A stretch of 64,000 nt of DNA from Litorimonas sp039975855 (lineage in GTDB: Bacteria > Pseudomonadota > Alphaproteobacteria > Caulobacterales > Maricaulaceae). The position numbers and the translations under genes were made by a program. The notes under the pieces are model-generated. The model was not told where the DNA came from and ran no database searches. It worked only from the letters and a program-made list of their open reading frames with translations. Below, in pieces: positions 31,862-41,269 of this stretch. The stretch spans positions 434,001 through 498,000 of the forward strand of contig JBDWGH010000003.1 of assembly GCA_039975855.1 (NCBI GenBank), written 5' to 3'. Every line of letters begins with the position of its first letter. Within the stretch, counting starts at the first letter, position 1.

Positions 31862-33256
31862 ATGTCCGAAACATCCTTTGACGTTATCGTTATCGGCTCC
31901 GGCCCAGGCGGTTATGTGACTGCTATTCGCGCGTCTCAACTCGGTATGAAAACCGCAATTGTTGAGAAAGCCGATCTGGGCGGGGTCTGTTTGAACTGGG
32001 GTTGTATCCCAACAAAAGCATTGCTGCGATCCGCTGAAGTTTATCACAACATGCAACATGCCAGCGATTATGGGTTGAGCGCAGAGCCAAGCTTTGACCT
32101 AGCTAAGATCGTCAAACGTTCGCGTATGATTGCTGGGCAACTCTCTGGTGGCATCAAGCATTTGATGAAGAAAAACAAAGTCACGGTTATCCCTGGTTTT
32201 GCGACGCTTGGCGCAGGAATGCCTGCACCCAAAGTCATCGTTGACGGAAAAAACTACTCAGCGAAACATGTTATTTTGGCCAGCGGAGCTCGCGCACGCA
32301 CTATTCCACAAGCTGGTCTGGAGCCGGACGGGAAGTTCATTTGGACCGCTCGCGAAGCCATGACGCCGGACACAATTCCGGGGAAATTGCTGGTTATCGG
32401 ATCAGGCGCGATCGGCATGGAATTCGCGAGTTTCTTTAGTGCGTTTGGTGCAGATACGACCGTTGTCGAAATGGTGGATCGCATCTTACCCGCAGAAGAC
32501 GAAGAAATCTCCAAGATGGCGCGTAAAGCGTTCGAAAAACGCGGTTTGACCATCAAGACTAAAACCCAAGTCAAATCAGTGAAGCCAAGTGGCACGGGGG
32601 TTACCGCCGTTCTAACAACGGATGGTAAGGATGAGACCCTTCAATTTGATCGCGTTATTCTCGCGATTGGTATTGTAGGCAATACGGAAAATATGGGCCT
32701 CGAAAAGCTAGGCGTAAAAATTGACCGGAGTCATGTTGAAGTAGACGAATTCAGCTTCACCGGCGTGCCTGGATTATACGCGATTGGTGATGTCACTACG
32801 CCGCCTTGGCTTGCACACAAAGCCTCGCATGAGGGTATTATCTGTATTGAAAAAATTGCGGGTATGAACCCGCATCCGTTGAACGCAAACGCGATTCCAG
32901 GCTGTACCTATTGCCATCCGCAAATCGCTAGTGTTGGGCACACCGAAGCGCAAGCAAAGGCGGCAGGTCACGAAGTGAAGGTTGGGCGATTCCCTTATAT
33001 CGGGAACGGAAAGGCGATTGCTTTGGGCGAACCTGAGGGACTTATCAAAACCGTATTCGATGCCAAAACGGGCGAGTTACTTGGCGCTCACATGATCGGC
33101 GCGGAGGTAACAGAGCTTATCCAAGGTTACACAATTGCGCAGACCTTAGAGACAACCGAACATGAGCTCATGGAAACGGTATTCCCGCATCCAACCTTAT
33201 CAGAAATGATGCATGAAGCCGTTCTGGATGCCTATGATCGGACGATCCACTTTTAG
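31862..33256 (+). CDS. lpd: Dihydrolipoamide dehydrogenase (E3)
   Basis: A 464-residue FAD enzyme that reoxidises dihydrolipoyl groups of 2-oxoacid dehydrogenase complexes with NAD. The FAD motif is VIGSGPGGYVTAIRASQLG, the redox disulfide is GGVCLNWGCIPTKALL (Cys43, Cys48), the NAD motif is VIGSGAIGMEFASFFSAFG, and the C-terminal interface has the catalytic His-Glu pair in PHPTLSEMMHEAV. It lies in the same direction as pdhABC and most probably serves that complex. Confidence 0.97.
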   Translation: MSETSFDVIVIGSGPGGYVTAIRASQLGMKTAIVEKADLGGVCLNWGCIPTKALLRSAEVYHNMQHASDYGLSAEPSFDLAKIVKRSRMIAGQLSGGIKHLMKKNKVTVIPGFATLGAGMPAPKVIVDGKNYSAKHVILASGARARTIPQAGLEPDGKFIWTAREAMTPDTIPGKLLVIGSGAIGMEFASFFSAFGADTTVVEMVDRILPAEDEEISKMARKAFEKRGLTIKTKTQVKSVKPSGTGVTAVLTTDGKDETLQFDRVILAIGIVGNTENMGLEKLGVKIDRSHVEVDEFSFTGVPGLYAIGDVTTPPWLAHKASHEGIICIEKIAGMNPHPLNANAIPGCTYCHPQIASVGHTEAQAKAAGHEVKVGRFPYIGNGKAIALGEPEGLIKTVFDAKTGELLGAHMIGAEVTELIQGYTIAQTLETTEHELMETVFPHPTLSEMMHEAVLDAYDRTIHF

Positions 33257-33257
33257 A

Positions 33258-34388
33258 CTAATCGATTAGTAATTCTCGGTCTGTGGATCGGGGTTTTATA
33301 CCCAGAGTTCGCATCCAATTCGCAAAGCCTGTTTTGCTCCGCAAGGCAGGCTTTTCAATGATGTACCAACTCAATGCGGCCAAACCGACAGTGGGCGGAA
33401 AAGCGAGAGCGAAGAGTTCGACCACGCTAAGGTTCGGCAGCCAATAGAACAGCATTTGCAATACGCACCAATGATAGATGTAAATGCCGTATGACAAATC
33501 AGGAATACGTTGCATCCAATTGAAACGCGGTAGGCGCAAATAAGCAATACGGAAAACGAGCCACGCCAATATTGTGTTCATGATGACTTCTACAACGGCG
33601 GTTTCACGCAATACGTAACTTGCCAATGCTAGGGTTCCAAGCGCAAGCCAACTAAAGCTGATACGGTCACGGTAAGCGTAGATCGTAGCACCTAGACCAT
33701 AAGCTATCCCGAAACGAAATAGATTTTCGATGGTCGCTGGCATAGCTTCAAACAATCCAAGAGTATCTCCAATAACCCAACCAATTGAAGGTAGGATAAA
33801 CTGAAGAAGCACCATCCATTTTTTGCGCAAAAACCCTAGCGAAAAGACGGCCAAAGTCCCGATATATGCAATGACTTCAAACCGTAATGTCCAGAGAGGG
33901 GCTGACCCTAATTGCTCCGCATTTGTTTCAAAGATACGCGGCATGGTCATATTGGTTTCAAAGAAGGTTAGAACCTTCAAGGGTTGGAGATACCAATCTG
34001 GGTCGCTGAAAAATTCAGCCAGCGGTGCTTTGGTCGCCAGCGGTCCAATTACAATCATCACAAAGAGAACATGCACAATCAGTGCTGGAAATATGCGGAG
34101 GGCTCGCGCTGAAATGAAGCTTGGAGTATCACCTCGATACACCATTGATTTGGTTACAAGAAAACCAGATGCGATGAAAAACAGATTCACTGCCAAATAA
34201 CTGAAGGTGTAGTGGTAAAGCACCCTTGGTTCCATGCTTGCGTCGCGAAGAGCGATGACAAACGCGTGCCCGAGTACCACTAAGGAAGCGAAAACCAGCC
34301 GTAAGGGCGTGAAGAAGTTGTCATGCCCTTCACGTATAGCAAAGCCACCATTCGAGCGGTCTTGTTCGTCTGATAATGTGCTGACCAT
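33258..34388 (-). CDS. Acyltransferase 3 family membrane protein
   Basis: A 376-residue integral membrane protein of the acyltransferase 3 (OafA-like) family, which usually acylates lipopolysaccharide, peptidoglycan or other glycans. The family start is FFTPLRLVFASLVVLGHAF with the catalytic His, followed by NLFFIASGFLVTKSMVYRG and SARALRIFPALIVHV. About ten hydrophobic segments are visible. LSYGIYIYHWCVLQM near the end is the usual late motif. It is convergent with lpd, one base between the stops. No glycan genes are near, so the acceptor is unknown. Confidence 0.9.
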   Translation of the reverse strand: MVSTLSDEQDRSNGGFAIREGHDNFFTPLRLVFASLVVLGHAFVIALRDASMEPRVLYHYTFSYLAVNLFFIASGFLVTKSMVYRGDTPSFISARALRIFPALIVHVLFVMIVIGPLATKAPLAEFFSDPDWYLQPLKVLTFFETNMTMPRIFETNAEQLGSAPLWTLRFEVIAYIGTLAVFSLGFLRKKWMVLLQFILPSIGWVIGDTLGLFEAMPATIENLFRFGIAYGLGATIYAYRDRISFSWLALGTLALASYVLRETAVVEVIMNTILAWLVFRIAYLRLPRFNWMQRIPDLSYGIYIYHWCVLQMLFYWLPNLSVVELFALAFPPTVGLAALSWYIIEKPALRSKTGFANWMRTLGIKPRSTDRELLID

Positions 34389-34604
34389 AAGTCCCCACCC
34401 ACGCCTAAAACTGGCGAAATCCTGCCCACAATGGCACAGTTGGGTTAATTCGATGCAAATTCTATGCCGATTTAGGTGGGATTTAGAGCGATCAGTATGC
34501 GTTCACTGAGGTTGTAGTTTCGTCGTGCTAAATATCTACATTTGAGGCATATCAGAGCGCTAAATCAGGTTGAACCTTTGCAATAAACAGACCATCTAGA
34601 CGTC

Positions 34605-35558
34605 ATGGCAACTTTGATTGATATGAACTCAGAACGCGTGCGGCATCCGGAAAAGGCGCATAAGCCAGATACGGAAGTCTTACGAAAGCCAAAGTGGATC
34701 CGGGTAAAGGCGCCGACCTCAAAAGGTTATGCTGAGACGCGTAAAATCGTCAAAGACAAGGGTCTAGTCACCGTTTGCGAAGAAGCTGCCTGTCCGAACA
34801 TTGGCGAGTGTTGGGAAAAGTCCCATGCGACCTTCATGGTGTTAGGAGAAATCTGCACACGGGCTTGCGCGTTTTGCAATGTGGCGACCGGTCTGCCTCA
34901 AGATGTGGATGCCTATGAGCCGACAAAAATTGCTGAAGCGGTTTTGGAAATGAACCTTAAACACGTTGTTATTACGTCGGTTGACCGAGATGACTTAGCC
35001 GATGGTGGTGCGCAGCATTTTGTAGATGTTATCCAGGCCATACGTACGAAATCTCCGGATACAACAATCGAGATTTTGACCCCGGATTTTCTTCGTAAAG
35101 GGAATGCTCCCAATATTGTGATTGATGCTAAGCCAGACGTATTCAACCACAATCTTGAAACTGTGCCGCGTCTTTATCTGAAGATACGTCCTGGTGCCCG
35201 GTATTATCATTCGCTTCGCCTATTGGAGAAAGTGAAAGAGCGCGATCCATCTCAATTTACGAAGTCGGGTCTCATGGTTGGTCTTGGCGAGACAAAAGAA
35301 GAGATCATGCAGGTTATGGATGATATGCGCTCAGCGGGCATCGATTTTCTGACAATTGGTCAATATCTTCAACCCACGCGCAAGCATGCAAAGGTGGAAC
35401 GATTTGTAACCCCGGAAGAATTCAAATCCTATGAAACGATTGCACGCGCCAAAGGGTTTCTGATGGTCTCTGCCAGTCCGTTGACGCGTTCCTCTTATCA
35501 TGCCGATAGTGATTTTGCGCAATTAAGAGCGGCGCGGGACGCGCAAATCGGGAGATAA
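34605..35558 (+). CDS. lipA: Lipoyl synthase
   Basis: A 317-residue radical SAM enzyme that inserts two sulfurs into octanoyl groups to make lipoate. The auxiliary cluster motif is CEEAACPNIGEC, the radical SAM motif is CTRACAFCNVATG, and the C-terminal RSSYHADSDF supplies the Ser ligand of the auxiliary cluster. It lies near pdhABC and lpd, whose lipoyl domains need it, and is followed four bases later by a RatA/Coq10-like gene, a common alphaproteobacterial order. Confidence 0.97.
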   Translation: MATLIDMNSERVRHPEKAHKPDTEVLRKPKWIRVKAPTSKGYAETRKIVKDKGLVTVCEEAACPNIGECWEKSHATFMVLGEICTRACAFCNVATGLPQDVDAYEPTKIAEAVLEMNLKHVVITSVDRDDLADGGAQHFVDVIQAIRTKSPDTTIEILTPDFLRKGNAPNIVIDAKPDVFNHNLETVPRLYLKIRPGARYYHSLRLLEKVKERDPSQFTKSGLMVGLGETKEEIMQVMDDMRSAGIDFLTIGQYLQPTRKHAKVERFVTPEEFKSYETIARAKGFLMVSASPLTRSSYHADSDFAQLRAARDAQIGR

Positions 35559-35561
35559 TAC

Positions 35562-36077
35562 ATGCCCAGTGCTCATCTCATTCGCCGTATTAGAAACAGC
35601 CCTGAGGGTCTTTTCGATTTGGTTGCGGACGTCGAAAATTATCCTGAGTTTATAAATTTGATCTCTGCCTTGCGTGTTACCAAAAAATTGTCCGAGACCG
35701 AATTCGAGGCCGAGGCCGTCGTGGCGTATAAAATGTTAAGGGAAACGTTTAGGTCTCACATCACGGCAGACCGCGATTCATTGAAAATCGAAGTCAAAAA
35801 AGCTGAGAAGGGCGGAGCCGTAAAATCTCTCGTCAATCGGTGGGCCTTTTATCCGCTAAAGGATGGCTCAACTTTAGTAGACGTCGTTGTCGATGTGAGA
35901 TTGAAGGCTATGCCACTCGAATTCTTATTGCGCGAAAAATTTGGGAAAGCCTCTGTTCATATCGTCAATTTGTTTGAAACCCGCGCAAAGCAAGATTTGC
36001 CGCCCGTGGGTGAGGTCGATTACGACTATAAAGCAGAATTGGTAGCATTGGGTCTAAATGCTAAAAAGGTATCTTAA
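35562..36077 (+). CDS. RatA/Coq10-like START-domain protein
   Basis: A 171-residue protein of the family annotated as RatA-type toxin in E. coli and as the ubiquinone-binding Coq10 in eukaryotes. The pattern is HLIRRIRNSPEGLFDLVADV, ENYPEFINLISALRV, LVNRWAFYPLKDGSTLVDV and a C-terminal helix. In alphaproteobacteria this gene commonly follows lipA, and a quinone-related role is more likely than a toxin one; this is inference from the family. The stop overlaps the end of the convergent pncC gene. Confidence 0.85.
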   Translation: MPSAHLIRRIRNSPEGLFDLVADVENYPEFINLISALRVTKKLSETEFEAEAVVAYKMLRETFRSHITADRDSLKIEVKKAEKGGAVKSLVNRWAFYPLKDGSTLVDVVVDVRLKAMPLEFLLREKFGKASVHIVNLFETRAKQDLPPVGEVDYDYKAELVALGLNAKKVS

Positions 36078-36571
36078 TTCAGCGCTCTAAGGAGTGTCTG
36101 CAAAGCCTCCAGACATGTGTAGTCACGGACTTTGTTTCGGCTCATATCAGAAAAATTATATAGTTTCGCGGTAACAGAATTCTCTGTCGCAACACCAACC
36201 CAAACCGTTCCGACAGGCTTGTCCTTACTTCCACCACCGGGTCCGGCGATGCCGGTTACTGACACTGCGATATCGACTCCTAAACGGTCACGGCAACCTT
36301 TTGCCATTTGCATGGCGACGTTTTCGCTAACAGCCCCTTGAGTATTGAGCGTCGTTGGATCAACGCCCAATCGACTGATTTTGATATCGTTATGATAAGC
36401 GATTATTCCACCGTGAAAAACGGATGAACTTCCCGCCGTCGCAGTGATAGCGGCTCCAATTAAACCGCCTGTGCAGCTTTCCGCTGTCGCTAGAGTCTTA
36501 TTTTTACTCCGAGCAGATGCGACTAATTCGGCGGATAGTCCGAAAATTTCTGACAAGAGGTTCTTGGTCAT
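36074..36571 (-). CDS. pncC: Nicotinamide-nucleotide amidase (CinA C-terminal type)
   Basis: A 165-residue PncC-type enzyme that deamidates nicotinamide mononucleotide in the pyridine nucleotide salvage cycle. The motifs are LATAESCTGGLIGAAITATA, FHGGIIAYHN, GAVSENVAMQMAKG and VTGIAGPGGGSKDKPVGTVW. It is the C-terminal domain only, as in E. coli PncC; the N-terminal CinA domain is absent. It overlaps the stop of ispDF by four bases (ATGA), a frequent neighbour in this group. Confidence 0.93.
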   Translation of the reverse strand: MTKNLLSEIFGLSAELVASARSKNKTLATAESCTGGLIGAAITATAGSSSVFHGGIIAYHNDIKISRLGVDPTTLNTQGAVSENVAMQMAKGCRDRLGVDIAVSVTGIAGPGGGSKDKPVGTVWVGVATENSVTAKLYNFSDMSRNKVRDYTCLEALQTLLRALN

Positions 36572-37713
36572 CCATCAAACCTAACTGTAGCGGTCGCTTG
36601 GGCGGCTAAACCTTCGCCGCGACCTGTGAATCCGAGCTTTTCGGTTGTGGTGGCTTTGACGCTGACGCGAGAAAGCGAGAGATCACAAAGTTCCGAGATG
36701 CGTATGCGCATAGCTTCGCGGTGCGGTTTTATCTTCGGCTTCTCGCAGATCAATGTCACATCAACGTGCTGAAGTGTTCCATTCCGTTCAGCTAATTTAC
36801 TTATAGCAAATGAGAGGAATTTATCGGAGGCTGCCCCTTTCCATTTCGGGTCAGTTGGCGGGAAATGATCGCCGATGTCGCCGAAACACATCGCCCCCAA
36901 AATCGCGTCCGTTAGCGCATGTAATCCAGCATCCGCGTCTGAATGACCCAACAGACTATACCCGCAGTCTATAGGGACACCGCACAGCCAAAGCGGATCG
37001 GATGTTTCCGTATCAAACTGGTGAACGTCAAACCCTGACCCTGTCGCAATATAGCTCTTATCCATCATGCGTGCAGCTTTGGCGAAATCTTCGGGGTAGG
37101 TCACCTTGAAATTGTCAGGGTCTCCGTCTGTGAATGCAATTTTCATCCCCGCAGCTTTGGCAACCGCAATATCGTCAACATAGCTCGTACCCTCAGCGTG
37201 CTGTTTGAACGCTTCAAAAATTTTATTGAAGTGAAATGCTTGTGGTGTTTGCACCCGCCGCAGCTGATCACGATCCACGGCTTGTCCGTCCAATGTTTTG
37301 AGGGCATCCGCGATAGGAAGGGCTGGTGCGGCAGCGTCAACCGAATCCAGTGCGCTTTCAAGGTCACTAATAAGTTTGCTCGTGACGAAAGGGCGCGCCG
37401 CGTCATGGATGAAAACCTGCTCAATTCCTAGGTTTTCAAGTGATTTTAGCCCTGATCGCACAGATTCTGTGCGTGTTGCCCCGCCAATAGTTGTCACGCC
37501 TGTTAAGTTGAGAGACTCTAAGACGCCGTCAATCCAAACATCATCTTCGCTTACAACTACCCGGATTTCAGAAAAATTAGAACTATTTTTCAAATTAGTG
37601 AGGGTATGCGACAAAAGAGGTTGTTTGCCGATTGGCTCATATTGCTTTGGAATCGTCGTCTCTGCTCGCGTGCCTTTTCCAGCGGCGACTAAAATAAGTG
37701 CGTTACGTCTCAT
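36568..37713 (-). CDS. ispDF: Bifunctional IspD/IspF isoprenoid enzyme
   Basis: A 381-residue fusion carrying two steps of the non-mevalonate isoprenoid pathway. The N-terminal cytidylyltransferase IspD (about residues 1-225) has LILVAAGKGTRAETTIPKQY and HDAARPFV. The C-terminal cyclodiphosphate synthase IspF (about 226-381) has GSGFDVHQF, LLGHSDADAGLHALTDAIL and DIGDHFPPTDP, supplying the zinc site. ATG 37713 (MRRNALIL) is chosen over the longer frame. The product feeds isoprenoid units for the carotenoid genes at 53-59 kb, among other uses. Fusion is common in alphaproteobacteria. Confidence 0.95.
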   Translation of the reverse strand: MRRNALILVAAGKGTRAETTIPKQYEPIGKQPLLSHTLTNLKNSSNFSEIRVVVSEDDVWIDGVLESLNLTGVTTIGGATRTESVRSGLKSLENLGIEQVFIHDAARPFVTSKLISDLESALDSVDAAAPALPIADALKTLDGQAVDRDQLRRVQTPQAFHFNKIFEAFKQHAEGTSYVDDIAVAKAAGMKIAFTDGDPDNFKVTYPEDFAKAARMMDKSYIATGSGFDVHQFDTETSDPLWLCGVPIDCGYSLLGHSDADAGLHALTDAILGAMCFGDIGDHFPPTDPKWKGAASDKFLSFAISKLAERNGTLQHVDVTLICEKPKIKPHREAMRIRISELCDLSLSRVSVKATTTEKLGFTGRGEGLAAQATATVRFDG

Positions 37714-37774
37714 AGTGCGTCCGACTGCTGGTGAAATATTGTGCGTTGCGCGGGGAGCGCCTAAGGATTTAATC

Positions 37775-38764
37775 ATGGCAAACCCTGTTCATATCGGCAA
37801 GCATGCTTTGCGTTCTAATGTATTAGTTGCCCCTATGTCGGGTGTAACAGATCTACCCTTTCGCAAAGTCCTGCAGCGTTATGAGCCTGGATTGGTGGTC
37901 TCTGAAATGGTTGCGAGTGAAAGACTTGCAGCGGGTGATGCGGAGAATTTAGCGAAGGCATCGGGACACGGGTTCGTCGAGCCCCTTTCAATCCAATTGG
38001 TGGGACGAGACCCGTATTGGATGGCTGAGGGTGCCAAAGCTTGCGCCGAAGCCGGCGCGGATATCATCGACATTAATATGGGTTGCCCGGCGCGCAAGGT
38101 TACGGGCGCTCTGTCCGGCTCAGCCCTAATGCGGGAGCCGAAACTAGCGCTCGAAATCATTAAGTCGGTCGTCGACGCAGTTGATGTGCCAGTCACACTT
38201 AAGATGCGGTTGGGTTGGGATCACGATAGCTTGAACGCAGCCGAAATTGCTGTGGCTGCGGAAGCGTTAGGTGTCGTAATGTTCGTTGTTCACGGGCGGA
38301 CGCGGTGTCAGTTTTATAAAGGCGAAGCGGACTGGGCGGCCGTTCGCTCTGTCGTCAATGCGGTCGATGCCCCTGTCTTTGTGAATGGGGATGTTTTTGA
38401 TGCAAGTGACGCCGTTGAGGCGATCCATCAATCCGGAGCTGCGGGTGTTATGGTCGGTCGCTCACTCGTAGGCCGACCTTGGGATATTGCTGAAATACGC
38501 GCCGGCGTAGATGGGGGCTTGCCGCGAGAGATATCGCCAGCCGAAAAAGCGGATGTCGCGGTAACACATTATCGGGATATCATCTCATTTTATCCTGAAG
38601 CCAAAGGCATACGGTTCGCGCGTAAACATCTCGCAGGCTATTGCGACCAGGCAGGTCTGGGGTCCCAAGATCCGCTACGTGTTCAGATTTGTCAGGGGTT
38701 AAACGCTGAGGAAGTTGCCGATGCTTTGTCGACGGCCTTTTTGCGGATGGAGGAGGCAGCATGA
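37775..38764 (+). CDS. dusB: tRNA-dihydrouridine synthase DusB
   Basis: A 329-residue flavin enzyme that reduces uridine to dihydrouridine in tRNA; also known as NifR3 in this operon. Motifs: LVAPMSGVTDLPFRKVLQRY, the catalytic Cys in DINMGCPARKVTGALSGSAL (part), TLKMRLGWD and VHGRTRCQFYKGEADW. ATG 37775 is the family start; the frame extends far upstream but overlaps ispDF on the other strand. It heads the nifR3-ntrB-ntrC arrangement known from alphaproteobacteria and overlaps ntrB by four bases. Confidence 0.95.
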   Translation: MANPVHIGKHALRSNVLVAPMSGVTDLPFRKVLQRYEPGLVVSEMVASERLAAGDAENLAKASGHGFVEPLSIQLVGRDPYWMAEGAKACAEAGADIIDINMGCPARKVTGALSGSALMREPKLALEIIKSVVDAVDVPVTLKMRLGWDHDSLNAAEIAVAAEALGVVMFVVHGRTRCQFYKGEADWAAVRSVVNAVDAPVFVNGDVFDASDAVEAIHQSGAAGVMVGRSLVGRPWDIAEIRAGVDGGLPREISPAEKADVAVTHYRDIISFYPEAKGIRFARKHLAGYCDQAGLGSQDPLRVQICQGLNAEEVADALSTAFLRMEEAA

Positions 38765-39801
38765 CCGATACTCTTGCCCCATTGGTTGACGATTGGCCGT
38801 TTCCGCTCTTCAAGCTTTGTTCAGAAGACACAGTGATTTGGGCCAATCAAGCGGCACAGGAATGGTTAGGGAAATCTCTTCGAAAACTTGAGGGTCAAAG
38901 CGTTTGGGCGCTCTTTGAAACTGATCCAGATACTCGCGGAATTGCTTCGAAGGCGGCTGCCAAGCGCGGTGCCATTACGTCACGGCATATTGTTGTCAAA
39001 GCCAATGAAGCGAACGGCGAGGGGCGTTTAGCTCATTTAACTGCTTACCCGACAACGGATGGAACCGGGCTCTCCATATGGTTTGTTGGACCTGAGCCAA
39101 GGTCTACAAAAATTGGCGGTCAGGTCGTCAGCGGAATGGGCCGCATGATTGCCCATGAGCTGAAAAACCCGCTCGCAGGAATAAAAGGCGCAGCGCAGTT
39201 GTTGCGTGACGACGTTGAGAGCGCGGAAGGTTTGGCGTTAATTGAACTCATTGGGTCAGAAATCGATCGTATCAGACGTCTGGCGGACCGGATGGAAAAA
39301 CTAGGTGACGAAGATCCTACGCATTCTCAACGCGTAAACATCCATGAAATCTTACGGCAAGCTCGCAGGGTTATTCAATCTGCAAATCCAAATGTTGTTT
39401 TTGACGAGCGGTATGACCCATCTTTACCGCATGCGTATGGTGATCCTGATACGCTCATGCAGGCGCTTCTGAACCTTATCAAAAATGCGACAGAGAGCGC
39501 AGGGCCCCAAGGAGAAATCCGTCTTGAAACTTCATTCAGAGCGGGCGTAAGGGGCGGACAGTCAGGCAAACTATTGCCCGTTCAAATTCGAATTATAGAT
39601 AACGGCCCTGGCATTCCGAAAGATATGCTGGCTCAGATATTCCAGCCTTTCGTAACGACCAAGCCAGAAGGACAGGGGTTGGGGTTAGCACTCGTGTCGA
39701 AAGTAGCCGCCGCACATGAAGGCCTGGTCGAAGTCCAATCTGCACCTGGGCGCACCGTTTTCTCTCTACTTCTTCCTGCTCCCTCCGACGCTGAATCATA
39801 A
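38761..39801 (+). CDS. ntrB: Nitrogen regulation sensor kinase NtrB
   Basis: A 346-residue cytoplasmic histidine kinase that phosphorylates NtrC according to nitrogen status signalled by PII. A PAS domain (about residues 10-120) precedes the H-box MIAHELKNPLAGIKGAAQLL, the N box LLNLIKNATESAG and G boxes IDNGPGIPKDML and GQGLGLALVSKVAAAHEG. There are no membrane segments, as expected. It overlaps dusB by four bases (ATGA) and is 12 bases before ntrC. Confidence 0.95.
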   Translation: MTDTLAPLVDDWPFPLFKLCSEDTVIWANQAAQEWLGKSLRKLEGQSVWALFETDPDTRGIASKAAAKRGAITSRHIVVKANEANGEGRLAHLTAYPTTDGTGLSIWFVGPEPRSTKIGGQVVSGMGRMIAHELKNPLAGIKGAAQLLRDDVESAEGLALIELIGSEIDRIRRLADRMEKLGDEDPTHSQRVNIHEILRQARRVIQSANPNVVFDERYDPSLPHAYGDPDTLMQALLNLIKNATESAGPQGEIRLETSFRAGVRGGQSGKLLPVQIRIIDNGPGIPKDMLAQIFQPFVTTKPEGQGLGLALVSKVAAAHEGLVEVQSAPGRTVFSLLLPAPSDAES

Positions 39802-39813
39802 TGAGGCTGACCA

Positions 39814-41127
39814 ATGAAATATGAAATTCTACTCGCAGATGATGATGATAGCGTTCGGCTCGTCCTCCACAAAGCCCTCACACGTGCCGGTCATACGGTG
39901 AAAGCGACGGATAACGCAGAGACGCTCGTTAAATGGGCGGAAGCCGGGCAGGGCGATATCGTTGTAACCGATGTAATGATGGGAGGCCGTGAAGTCTTTG
40001 AAAGCCTGCCGCAGTTAACAGCTGCGCGCCCAAAACTACCTGTAATCATAATTAGCGCGAATAACACCGTGAACACGGCGTTGAAATCGGGTCAGCACAA
40101 AGTCTTTGAATATGTTCCTAAGCCATTTGATTTGGATGATGTCACCAATGCTGTGTCCCGCGCTGGTCAGTCTGTAAACCCACGTAAAACTCGTCCAAAT
40201 GCAGAAAATCGCCGACTACCTATGATCGGTCGCAGCGCAGTTATGCAGCCCGTCTTTCGCGCCGTTTCTCGGTTTGCGGCGGGTAATTTGCCTGTTCTAG
40301 TGCGCGGTGCAGTCGGGTCTGGTAAAGACCTTGTTGCGAGACTCTTACATGATGGCGGGCCTCGAGCTGACCGACCGTTTTTGCGCACAACGGATTTTGA
40401 AAACACCTCTCTGACTCTTCAAAAAGTCAATGGCGGCGATATCTATATCGATGAAATTGGCGAATTATCTATGCAACAGCAAGAGCGCCTATTGGCCTTG
40501 ATGAATGAAGCTGAAATGATACCCGCGTCGCGTCGACCTCGAGTCATCTCTGCAACACGTAAAGATCTACGCGATTTGGTCGAGGAAGGTACATTCCGAG
40601 ACGATCTTCTGTTTCGTATCAATGTAGCCGAGATAAAAATTCCGAATTTGGCGGAACGTGATCGAGATACCTATGAACTCGCCGAGGCTTTTCTTGCACA
40701 AGCTTCTCATGATCAAACCCGCCGGTTCGAAACTGACGCCTTAGATGTATTGCATCGTCACAAATGGACCGGAAATGTCCGGGAATTGGAAAATTTGGTT
40801 CGTCGTCTCGCGGTGCTTTACTCGGATGATGTTATTACCGCAGATATGGTTTTGCAGGAGTTCTCCAAGGAGTTACCTCCTGTTGAGAAAGCCGGAATGA
40901 TCCAGAACCGTTTGGAGGACCAGTTGGAGGAAGCCTGTCGAGCATTATTGGATTCTGATCGAGGGGATGAAGATTCAGCTTATACAGTGGCTCTGGCTTG
41001 GGTTGAACGTCCACTCATCATTGAGGCATTGCGTCTGACCGGTGGAAATCGCGCTAAGGCGGCTGATAAACTTGGTATTCATCGAAACACACTTCGAACT
41101 AGACTGAAGTCACTAGACATAACGTAA
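39814..41127 (+). CDS. ntrC: Nitrogen regulation response regulator NtrC, lacking GAFTGA loop
   Basis: A 437-residue NtrC homologue. Receiver domain residues 4-120 with acceptor Asp53 (VTDVMMGG) and Lys103 (VPKPFD). The AAA+ domain has Walker A GAVGSGKD (165-172), Walker B DIYIDE (209-214) and arginine finger region FRDDLLFRIN (261-270). The segment between Walker A and B is about 20 residues shorter than in sigma-54 activators, and the sigma-54-contacting GAFTGA loop is missing. C-terminal Fis-type helix-turn-helix at about 400-433. As in Rhodobacter NtrC, it probably acts without sigma-54. Confidence 0.93.
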   Translation: MKYEILLADDDDSVRLVLHKALTRAGHTVKATDNAETLVKWAEAGQGDIVVTDVMMGGREVFESLPQLTAARPKLPVIIISANNTVNTALKSGQHKVFEYVPKPFDLDDVTNAVSRAGQSVNPRKTRPNAENRRLPMIGRSAVMQPVFRAVSRFAAGNLPVLVRGAVGSGKDLVARLLHDGGPRADRPFLRTTDFENTSLTLQKVNGGDIYIDEIGELSMQQQERLLALMNEAEMIPASRRPRVISATRKDLRDLVEEGTFRDDLLFRINVAEIKIPNLAERDRDTYELAEAFLAQASHDQTRRFETDALDVLHRHKWTGNVRELENLVRRLAVLYSDDVITADMVLQEFSKELPPVEKAGMIQNRLEDQLEEACRALLDSDRGDEDSAYTVALAWVERPLIIEALRLTGGNRAKAADKLGIHRNTLRTRLKSLDIT

Positions 41128-41132
41128 TCTAA

Positions 41133-41151
41133 CAACAGGCAAAACCTGTTG
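41133..41151 (+). other. Hairpin between ntrC and ntrY
   Basis: Perfect 7-bp inverted repeat CAACAGG / CCTGTTG with loop CAAAA. No T-run; could be a weak terminator or a regulator site before ntrY. Confidence 0.35.
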
Positions 41152-41269
41152 ATTATGTGCAACACTGCGATATGTAAGCAACAGTATTGGATCTGTAGCG
41201 AGAATTACTCTGAACTCTCAATCGGACTTATCGCCGAATAATGAATCCTCTTCACGAGCTATACCGCTT

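Noticed and set aside
37298..37774. Long N-terminal extension of dusB
   Set aside because: It overlaps ispDF on the other strand, and DusB proteins begin at the ATG at 37775.
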